Below are positions 1-4,758 of a stretch of DNA of 6,592 bases, piece after piece (position 1 is the stretch's first letter; each line of letters opens with the position of its first letter). Position numbers and translations under genes: made by a program. The DNA comes from Candidatus Odinarchaeota archaeon (GTDB lineage: Archaea; Asgardarchaeota; JAGGXT01): contig JAGGXT010000128.1 in the NCBI GenBank assembly GCA_021162905.1, forward strand, positions 1 through 6,592, read 5' to 3'. A model generated the notes under the pieces. That model saw nothing but the letters and a program-made list of their open reading frames with translations. It made no database searches and had not been told where the DNA came from.

Positions 1-6
1 AAATGA

Positions 7-126
7 GAGGCAGAAGAGATAATTAAAAATTATGAAGTCTGATACAGAAGATGTTACAAAAAGAATCTAATGGATAGAATTACTGCAGAAGAGCTAATAA
101 AGCAACTTCAAGCATTGGATCTATGA
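7..126 (+). pseudogene. Possible 3' remnant of a decayed coding region
   Basis: One plus-strand frame reads EAEEIIKNYEV, then TGA at 40-42, then YRRCYKKNLMDRITAEELIKQ and a short tail ending LQALDL before TGA at 124-126; another TGA lies just before, at 4-6. The translation is rich in Glu, Lys, Ile and Leu like the real proteins here, and the DNA is purine-rich on this strand, which suggests former coding sequence. No start codon or upstream part can be judged because the window begins here. An alternative is a tiny 18-aa ORF from the ATG at 70. No family is recognised. Confidence is low because the stretch is short. Confidence 0.22.
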
Positions 127-162
127 GCTGGTCGTTTAATCTTGGAAAATAGAATAATATTC

Positions 163-176
163 CATTTTTTATTTAA
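163..176 (+). terminator. T-rich stretch between convergent ends
   Basis: A run of six T (165-170) followed by more T-rich sequence lies between the end of the plus-strand remnant (126) and the stop of the minus-strand coiled-coil gene (203). Archaeal termination often needs only U-rich tracts, so this could end plus-strand transcription. No stable hairpin is seen beside it. Confidence 0.25.
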
Positions 177-202
177 TTCGTTAGAGTGAAATATTGGTTA
201 AC

Positions 203-1480
203 TTAAACATTACCAGAAAAGATTTTATTTCTCAATTCTACAAATAGCTTTTTCCCCTTATCGGTTATCACTATCCAGCCTCTAGGGAAACCTTTTGTGC
301 TCTCAATTTCAAAATCTATGATTCCTTGATCTTTTAGATGGCCAAAAAAGTTAGTCAACCATGCTGCTAATGAAACATCACCCATCCTATACCCCAATTC
401 TTCAGCAGGTATCTTAAAAATTCCTTGGGAGATTTTTTCGCTTAGGATTCTGATAGCAGAGTACTGTGGGTTACTTTTCATTAACTCGTCAAGAATATGT
501 ATTTGCATTATTAGTTTGTCATACTCTGTTGCTTTTCTGATGTAAATTGCGGCTTCTCTTTCCATCATTTGTTTTTCTTTTTGTAATTTCAGTAAGACAT
601 CACGCACGTTTTCTAGTTCCGTAACTATCTTTTTATTTTTCTCCTTTAACTCCTTTATTTTATTTTCAAGTTCGGCATTTCTATTCCGCAATTCCAGAAT
701 TATAGTGTTAAGCTCTTCAATTTTATTGCTGAGAGATATATTCTTCTTGACCTCTAGGGTATATTCCGCTTTAAGCAAATTAATCGCTTTTTCAAGTTCT
801 TCCTTTTCATGATCAATTACTTTCTCTTGAGGACCAAGTCTTTCAATCTCCGATTTGTACTTCATTAAGCTTGCCATGAGTTGCTTAATTTTTTCGTCTC
901 TTTTCCTAATTTCACTTTCCAAATCTTTGATTTTTTCCTTATTCACTTTCTGGGATTTTGCCATCTCCTCCAATTTTTTCATTAGTTGCTGATTTGCCTC
1001 TTTAAGTTCTAAATTCTCCTTTGTCACGGTTTCTAATTGTTTTTTAACTTGCTGCAACAGCATTTGGATTTCATTTCCGTACTGCGTTTTTACAATTTCA
1101 TCTGTTATAATAGGTGCTTTTTGTTCAAGAGTGACCTTTTTATGGGATTCCAGAGCAGAAGATATCATTCCAGTTAAAAAATCAACGACCTTTGCAAACT
1201 CCTTTTGTTGGATGATTGCCTGATTTAAGCTTTCATAGATTCTTGATTTTGCAGCAGTTGTTTCTTGTTGGATTTTATACTCTAAGACTTCGAAATCCTC
1301 TTTTACTAAGGTGTCGATGGCAAACGATTTCATTTTTTCGTTAAGTTCCTCAAGAGCATCTATAATTCTCTTTACGAACTGTGTGAGCTCCCTATTTATA
1401 TGAATTATAACTCTGTTAACAAAGGACTCTAAAAATGCATCCTGGAGAATGCTAGCGGTACTTTCAGATATTTTATTCAT
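203..1480 (-). CDS. Coiled-coil protein with probable C-terminal winged-helix domain, function unknown
   Basis: This 425-aa protein is not assigned to a known family. Residues 1-130 look helical and mixed amphipathic, with no signal peptide or membrane segment. Residues about 135-320 form a long charged coiled coil rich in Lys, Glu, Leu and Gln (for example KIKDLESEIRKRDEKIKQL near 183-201 and RNAELENKIKELKEKNKKI near 267-285), probably mediating oligomerisation. Residues about 321-420 change character. They read as helices followed by a turn and strand, GFPRGWIVITDKGKKLF, at about 397-413, the pattern of a winged helix-turn-helix wing and final helix. I infer a soluble oligomeric protein that may bind nucleic acid or another protein. 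The ATG at 1480 has a TATA-like box about 30 bp upstream and little room for a Shine-Dalgarno site, so the transcript is probably leaderless or nearly so. A 65-codon open stretch lies in the same frame upstream, closed by TGA at 1484-1486. That raises the possibility that the protein once had a longer N-terminus. An SMC-like or structural role is possible, but no ATPase motifs are present. Confidence 0.85.
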   Translation of the reverse strand: MNKISESTASILQDAFLESFVNRVIIHINRELTQFVKRIIDALEELNEKMKSFAIDTLVKEDFEVLEYKIQQETTAAKSRIYESLNQAIIQQKEFAKVVDFLTGMISSALESHKKVTLEQKAPIITDEIVKTQYGNEIQMLLQQVKKQLETVTKENLELKEANQQLMKKLEEMAKSQKVNKEKIKDLESEIRKRDEKIKQLMASLMKYKSEIERLGPQEKVIDHEKEELEKAINLLKAEYTLEVKKNISLSNKIEELNTIILELRNRNAELENKIKELKEKNKKIVTELENVRDVLLKLQKEKQMMEREAAIYIRKATEYDKLIMQIHILDELMKSNPQYSAIRILSEKISQGIFKIPAEELGYRMGDVSLAAWLTNFFGHLKDQGIIDFEIESTKGFPRGWIVITDKGKKLFVELRNKIFSGNV

Positions 1481-1486
1481 CTCTCA

Positions 1487-1761
1487 TAACCCATCTTCAT
1501 TGTTTTCAAAATATATATGTACATTTTCATATTTCAACTTCTTGCAACGACTTATGACTCTCATCCGAACTAAGAAACATCCAATCTTGTTACAATTGAA
1601 AGTGTCTCTCTTCTTGATAAATTCTAGTGTATTATATTTCCCTTTAAGAGTTAAATCCAAATACGCTTTTTTTATTATTTCTTACAATACCTTTTACATT
1701 TTTGTCTCTTTCACTTTATGGAATTATCGTTCTCCTTCTCCTTCCAATATTCTACATTCAT
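1487..1761 (-). pseudogene. Gene-free gap with purine-rich, possibly decayed minus-strand coding sequence
   Basis: The 345-base gap between two minus-strand genes holds no intact ORF of convincing quality. On the minus strand it is purine-rich, as coding strands in this window are. One frame is open for 65 codons from 1681 to 1487 and includes YNTLEFIKKRDTFNCNKIGC and VRMRVISRCKKLKYENVHIY. It ends in TGA three bases before the coiled-coil gene's ATG and in its frame. The only ATG inside it (1564) would give 26 residues. A separate ATG at 1761, 27 bp downstream of a TATA-like TTTATA (1785-1790), opens only 16 codons. An A7 run at 1667-1673 (minus-strand sense) lies near the upstream end of the 65-codon stretch and is a natural slippage point. 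The best reading is either a frameshifted remnant or non-coding leader DNA. I cannot decide between them. Confidence 0.22.
1511..1518 (-). promoter_or_regulatory. TATA box for the coiled-coil gene
   Basis: An alternating AT octamer lies centred about 34 bp upstream of the ATG at 1480. With the usual archaeal spacing of about 25 bp from TATA centre to transcription start, the transcript would begin around 1489 and have a leader of roughly nine bases, in keeping with the absence of a well-spaced Shine-Dalgarno motif. Confidence 0.45.
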
Positions 1762-1772
1762 GATCTATTTCT

Positions 1773-1798
1773 AAAAATATCCCCTATAAAATTAAAAA
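1773..1798 (-). terminator. T-rich terminator candidate after the 149-aa gene
   Basis: Read on the minus strand, two T5 runs (1794-1798 and 1773-1777) lie 28-53 bases past the TAA of the 149-aa gene, in very AT-rich sequence. This fits U-tract termination in archaea. The same stretch includes TATA-like motifs, so it could instead be promoter DNA for the gap downstream. Confidence 0.3.
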
Positions 1799-1800
1799 TA

Positions 1801-1834
1801 TTTATAACGTTGCAAAGTTGTCTCTTTATAACGT
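1801..1834. repeat. Short direct repeat at the 3' end of the 149-aa gene
   Basis: The ten bases TTTATAACGT occur at 1801-1810 and again at 1825-1834, a 24-bp period. The second copy overlaps the TAA and last codons of the 149-aa gene. TCTCTTTA also recurs nearby (1821-1828 and 1834-1841). It looks like a small local duplication at the gene end. On the minus strand each copy contains a TATA-like TTATAAA core or its edge. Confidence 0.5.
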
Positions 1835-2275
1835 CTCTTTAAGCGGCAGAACAGCATCAACGCATTTCCAATTATTTGGTTTTTCCAGCATTGCAATTAT
1901 CACACCACCTAGAAGTCTATTGTTATCTTTAATGGCATCAGCGTATGCCTTAGGCCATACTCCAATTAATAAACTTCCTTCTTCTGAGCTTCTAAAAAGA
2001 AAGCCAAATCTAAGATCGTCTTTATCAATACCGAGTAAAGCCCAAATGCTTTGTAATTCTATCTCTTCCAACTCTGGAGGAATAACCTCCTTAATGTTAC
2101 CAACTGCGTGATAATTATCATGACTCTTAATTAGATCGACTAAAATGCGCATAGCCTTTTCTTTTAACTCTAAAAAATCACCCATGATGTCCCGCAAGTC
2201 AATAAAAGTTAACGTAAAGTCATCAGCAGTACCTGGTTCTTCCCCTTCAAAAACAATATCCCACTTGCGTGACAT
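1826..2275 (-). CDS. Acidic 149-aa protein of unknown function
   Basis: I do not recognise this family. The protein is soluble and acidic, with no signal peptide, membrane helix, cysteine cluster or nucleotide-binding motif. It opens with an acidic strand-like segment (MSRKWDIVFEGEEPGTADD), followed by an amphipathic helix at about 30-50, the turn PPELEEIE near 66-73, and a C-terminal half alternating strands and helices (RFGFLFRSSEEGSLLIGVWP near 88-107). The layout suggests a compact alpha/beta domain. The ATG at 2275 has GGGGT about five bases upstream, a weak Shine-Dalgarno match. It is divergent from the 51-codon ORF starting at 2416. An imperfect inverted repeat lies in its upstream region. 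The next minus-strand gene is 345 bases downstream, so co-transcription is doubtful. Confidence 0.78.
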   Translation of the reverse strand: MSRKWDIVFEGEEPGTADDFTLTFIDLRDIMGDFLELKEKAMRILVDLIKSHDNYHAVGNIKEVIPPELEEIELQSIWALLGIDKDDLRFGFLFRSSEEGSLLIGVWPKAYADAIKDNNRLLGGVIIAMLEKPNNWKCVDAVLPLKETL

Positions 2276-2296
2276 ATCTTACCCCATTAGACCTTT

Positions 2297-2338
2297 TCAG
2301 AACCAGTTACTCCAGATGAGAATAATCCTGGTTCATGA
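2297..2338 (-). promoter_or_regulatory. Inverted repeat upstream of the 149-aa gene
   Basis: TCAGAACCAG (2297-2306) pairs with CTGGTTC-A-TGA (2328-2338), ten base pairs with one bulged A around a 21-base loop. It sits 22-63 bases upstream of the ATG at 2275. It could be a leader hairpin or a two-armed operator. CCTGGTTC recurs inside the gene at 2232-2239. There is no match to any riboswitch I know. Confidence 0.35.
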
Positions 2339-2389
2339 TACCTATTTTATTACATTTAAGTATTTACGTAATATTTAAGATTTATGAAT

Positions 2390-2397
2390 TTAAATAA
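2390..2397 (+). promoter_or_regulatory. TATA box for the 51-aa ORF
   Basis: TTAAATAA is centred about 23 bp before the ATG at 2416. This is the spacing expected when transcription starts at or within a few bases of the start codon, so the mRNA would be leaderless. No Shine-Dalgarno motif precedes the ATG, in agreement. Confidence 0.4.
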
Positions 2398-2415
2398 GAC
2401 AAATTATCAAAGTGG

Positions 2416-2571
2416 ATGGCTCCCAGAACTTATGTTATATTAGGAGGCCCTGAAAAAGGCTTTCCTCATTATGAATTCAACAAGAAGATTTTACTAAAGG
2501 AGTTTAAGAGATTCAAAATTATTGATTTTTGGATAGATCGGAAAATTACTATTGCTTACTTAGAAGAGTAA
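2416..2571 (+). CDS. Small 51-aa hypothetical protein
   Basis: This short ORF begins MAPRTYVILGGPEKGFPHYE and ends in ITIAYLEE before TAA. It is unrecognised. Composition argues for coding: it is purine-rich on its own strand, with a hydrophobic strand followed by a Gly-Gly-Pro turn, then a basic helix (KKILLKEFKRFK) and a second strand pair. It has no membrane segment or metal motif. A TATA box at leaderless spacing precedes it and T5 runs follow it, so it forms a complete transcription unit of its own. It is divergent from the 149-aa gene (140-base spacer) and convergent with the radical SAM gene (28 bases between the two stops). It could be a small regulator or binding protein, but nothing in the sequence fixes a role. 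A chance ORF of this length is possible in such DNA. Confidence 0.5.
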   Translation: MAPRTYVILGGPEKGFPHYEFNKKILLKEFKRFKIIDFWIDRKITIAYLEE

Positions 2572-2588
2572 AGCAGAAGGTCAAATAA

Positions 2589-2601
2589 TTTTTGAATTTT
2601 T
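2589..2601 (+). terminator. T-rich terminator for the 51-aa ORF
   Basis: Two T5 runs (2589-2593 and 2597-2601) begin 18 bases after the TAA of the small ORF and reach the stop of the convergent radical SAM gene. This is consistent with U-tract termination. No hairpin is evident. Confidence 0.35.
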
Positions 2602-4186
2602 AAGAACTCATACTTTCCTTGATTTCTCTAATGAGATACTTTTTACTAATTAAAACGTCAATATGGTCCCACGGTAATGTAGAATCGAGAGACTTCTGAA
2701 CTTCAGTTATCTTAGCTAAGTCTATGCCAAACATCTTCTGCGCTCTTCGCCATACACCTAAACTATTTCCATAGTCTGCTACATAAGCTATAAGTTTACT
2801 TAAAGAACTATCACCAAGTGATAGTGCTGCTTGAATTTTTGCCCATGCTGGATTATAGTATGTTACATATGTTATACCTATTTTTTTCAAACCTTTGGCA
2901 ACGAAGTGGATTCTTTTTCTGAGTTCTGAAAGTGGTAGTTGAGAAGTCCATTGAAATGGTGTATGTGGTTTGGGGATAAATGGCGTGATACTTATATGGA
3001 TGTCTCCTGGCAAATACCCTACTTTAATGAGTTCCTGCGACAATGTTACAATACCTTGTAGGTCCTCGTAAGTTTCTCTAGGCAGCCCAACGATAAAATA
3101 TAGTTTTATACGTCTAAGTCCACAGTCCCTTGATATTTTTGCTGCGTTAAGGATCTGATTATCGGTAAATCTCTTATTTACTATGCAACGAAGCCTATAT
3201 GTCCCTGCTTCTGGAGCAAAGGTAACTGTTTTCTGTCCACCTTTAACTAATGCCCTAGCAATAGATTCGGTATAACCATCTACCCTTAGCGATTCCACCG
3301 AAAGCTCAAGATCTTTATTAACAATATACCAAATGAGGTCTTCAAATTCCGGATAATCGGTCACGTTAGATCCTATTAACACCACCTTATTAACGCCGGT
3401 CAACATAGGACCATTATCAACTAAGTATTGAAGCTTCTCTAAACTTCGAATGCGAAGCGGCCTATTCTGAAATCCGATCAAACAAAATCTACATCCTCGA
3501 TTGCAGCCGCGTGAGACTTCCAAAAAATATGCTTTTCCAAAAACTGGTGCGTGAATACTTTTTTCATCTATCTGAGGAACAATTTCAATAATCGGATGAA
3601 ACGCATCGTCTAATTTTTTAATTAATGCCCTCTTTACAGGATGTCTACCTAAAGAGGGAACATAAACTCCTTCTATTTCAGCAAAAGCTTCAAGATTTTT
3701 CCTTGGGTTTTTTAATTCTAAGCATAGGTCAATTATTCTATTTAGAACAGCCTCCCCATCGCCAATTACAAATAAATCAATAAAGTCACGTATTGGCTCA
3801 GGGTTTTCCCAAGCACAAGGCCCTCCAGCAATTATAAGCGGATCTTTATCAGACCTATCTTTGGAATAAATGGGAATGCCAGACCTCTCTAAAATATGAA
3901 CTACATAAACATAATCCGTCTCAAACTGCAGAGTAAATCCTACTATATCAAAATCTCTTAAAGGAAAACCAGATTCTAAAGATTCTGGGACAGCAGAATA
4001 ATCAGAAGGAAGGAAAAAACGTTCACACAGAACATCATCCCTAGAATTTAAGAAGAAGTAAAGTAGCTGAGTTGCGAAGGACGACATCCCAACCTTATAT
4101 ATATTAGGATAAACTAATGCAAACTTTAACTTGACTTTTCTCCAATCCTTTTTTACTATGTTTGCTTCTAAAACTCGCTCAATCAT
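2600..4186 (-). CDS. TIGR03960-like radical SAM protein, substrate unknown
   Basis: This 528-aa iron-sulfur enzyme should bind a [4Fe-4S] cluster and cleave S-adenosylmethionine to make a 5'-deoxyadenosyl radical; its substrate is unknown. Residues about 20-190 form a Rossmann-like, B12-binding-type domain (LKFALVYPNIYKVGMSS; GGPCAW; VIGDGE), but I see no DxHxxG cobalamin motif. The radical SAM core follows, with the cluster motif CNRGCRFC (Cys228, Cys232, Cys235), the segment FAPEAGTYRLR (about 323-333) and KLYFIVGLPRETYEDL (about 361-376). The signatures PFIPKPHTPFQW and the late LPWDHIDV are typical of the TIGR03960 group. In bacteria that group is often fused or adjacent to a DUF2344 protein; no such partner is present here. 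I chose the ATG at 4186 because GGTG lies six bases ahead of it, the same arrangement as the neighbouring AbrB-like gene. An in-frame ATG at 4198 would add four residues. The gene is divergent from the AbrB-like gene. Confidence 0.92.
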   Translation of the reverse strand: MIERVLEANIVKKDWRKVKLKFALVYPNIYKVGMSSFATQLLYFFLNSRDDVLCERFFLPSDYSAVPESLESGFPLRDFDIVGFTLQFETDYVYVVHILERSGIPIYSKDRSDKDPLIIAGGPCAWENPEPIRDFIDLFVIGDGEAVLNRIIDLCLELKNPRKNLEAFAEIEGVYVPSLGRHPVKRALIKKLDDAFHPIIEIVPQIDEKSIHAPVFGKAYFLEVSRGCNRGCRFCLIGFQNRPLRIRSLEKLQYLVDNGPMLTGVNKVVLIGSNVTDYPEFEDLIWYIVNKDLELSVESLRVDGYTESIARALVKGGQKTVTFAPEAGTYRLRCIVNKRFTDNQILNAAKISRDCGLRRIKLYFIVGLPRETYEDLQGIVTLSQELIKVGYLPGDIHISITPFIPKPHTPFQWTSQLPLSELRKRIHFVAKGLKKIGITYVTYYNPAWAKIQAALSLGDSSLSKLIAYVADYGNSLGVWRRAQKMFGIDLAKITEVQKSLDSTLPWDHIDVLISKKYLIREIKESMSS

Positions 4187-4232
4187 TATATGCACCATGT
4201 AATTTTCATTATCTTTATGTCTAAAAATTTAC

Positions 4233-4240
4233 GTATAATT
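4233..4240 (-). promoter_or_regulatory. Candidate TATA box for the radical SAM gene
   Basis: The minus strand reads AATTATAC here, about 50 bp ahead of the preferred ATG at 4186 and 38 bp ahead of the alternative at 4198. Transcription would start near 4211, leaving a short leader that contains the GGTG site. The match is moderate, and a second AT-rich candidate lies further upstream. Confidence 0.28.
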
Positions 4241-4283
4241 CTGAATTTATCAACATAATATCCTGAATTCATTAAGTGAAGGG

Positions 4284-4290
4284 TATATAA
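4284..4290 (+). promoter_or_regulatory. TATA box for the AbrB-like gene
   Basis: TATATAA is centred 47 bp before the ATG at 4334. A start about 25 bp downstream, near 4312, would leave a leader of about 20 bases that contains the GGTG ribosome binding site at 4324-4327, six bases before the ATG. Promoter, leader and start are mutually consistent. Confidence 0.5.
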
Positions 4291-4333
4291 TATGCTATCG
4301 AAAGAAAATGATATAGAAATTTTGGTGCTATAG

Positions 4334-4660
4334 ATGGCAATTATTTTAAAGATGGATAAGCAAAGAAGAATCAGAATCCCTAAAAAGGTAAAACCTGAAA
4401 GCGACACTTTTCTCCTAATTACAATCGGACCTTATAAAATGTTATTTCCTATTCCAAAGGAAAAGCCAGAGGTCGATATATCCGAAAAAGATGTGACTCG
4501 GTTGCTTAAAGATGCAGATAGGTTTGCAAAAGAGGATGCTCTATCAAGACTACATAGGCGACTAAAAGAGTATGAAAAAATGCTGATAGAGAGTGATATT
4601 CCTGCTGCGTATTTCAAGAAGAAAAATTGGCTTGAAAATACTGCTGAAGATTATAATTAA
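4334..4660 (+). CDS. AbrB/SpoVT-like DNA-binding protein (possible VapB-type antitoxin)
   Basis: The first 45 residues of this 108-aa protein fit a swapped-hairpin AbrB domain. The hallmark KMDKQRRIRIPKKV (about 6-19) corresponds to the usual DKxGRIxIPK motif, with Arg in place of the customary Gly. After it comes a shortened loop and the strands FLLITIGPYKMLFPIP (about 26-41). Residues about 49-88 form a charged helical tail, which in archaeal homologues often contacts a toxin or drives dimerisation. In the family this fold binds promoter DNA, commonly as an antitoxin that represses its own operon. GGTG six bases before the ATG supports the start. No intact PIN-type toxin follows, only a 54-codon ORF overlapping its 3' end. 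The divergent radical SAM promoter lies within reach of self-binding sites. It could equally be a stand-alone regulator. Confidence 0.72.
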   Translation: MAIILKMDKQRRIRIPKKVKPESDTFLLITIGPYKMLFPIPKEKPEVDISEKDVTRLLKDADRFAKEDALSRLHRRLKEYEKMLIESDIPAAYFKKKNWLENTAEDYN

Positions 4661-4757
4661 TAGAATAAAGCTTGGAGAATTTAGTGAAGCTATTATAGCT
4701 AGTGAAGTAGTTATGCATAATTTTTACCATATTTTTCGTAAATACACTAGCATTTAA
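4593..4757 (+). pseudogene. 54-codon ORF overlapping the AbrB-like 3' end, possible toxin or helical-protein remnant
   Basis: From a GTG at 4593 an ORF runs in another frame than the AbrB-like gene, overlaps its last 68 bases and continues to TAA at 4755-4757. The unique part reads NRIKLGEFSEAIIASEVVMH followed by NFYHIFRKYTSI, which looks like a helical protein tail. The position is where a VapC-like toxin would start, and the first residues (VIFLL) resemble a PIN-domain opening strand, but the Asp that should follow is absent and the length is less than half of a PIN domain. T5 runs inside it (4721-4725, 4732-4736) fit an untranslated 3' region equally well. Confidence 0.2.
4721..4736 (+). 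terminator. T-rich terminator candidate after the AbrB-like gene
   Basis: Two T5 runs lie 60-76 bases past the AbrB-like TAA and just ahead of the convergent peptidase stop at 4759. They fit archaeal U-tract termination. If the overlapping 54-codon ORF is real, they would lie inside it. Confidence 0.35.
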
Positions 4758-4758
4758 T

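Noticed and set aside
1484..1486. Selenocysteine or other TGA recoding to fuse the upstream stretch with the coiled-coil gene
   Set aside because: No selenocysteine insertion element was recognised, the ATG just downstream has its own TATA box, and the upstream stretch has no good start codon.
1449..1763. Plus-strand 104-codon ORF covering most of the 345-base gap
   Set aside because: The translation is dominated by Phe, Leu, Ile and Ser, as expected from reading the pyrimidine-rich strand. It starts inside the antisense of the coiled-coil gene and has no convincing promoter or ribosome binding site.
1818..2378. Plus-strand ORFs opposite the 149-aa gene
   Set aside because: They are antisense shadows with Ser/Pro-rich translations, while the minus frame has the acidic, gene-like composition and a start signal.
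4186..4407. Minus-strand 73-codon ORF with a hydrophobic start resembling a membrane segment
   Set aside because: It begins inside the AbrB-like gene in antisense and runs through the intergenic promoters. The hydrophobic run is the complement of a purine-rich coding strand.
4432..4617. Minus-strand 61-codon ORF opposite the AbrB-like gene
   Set aside because: The Ser/Phe-rich shadow translation is antisense to a gene with a promoter, a ribosome binding site and a recognisable DNA-binding motif.
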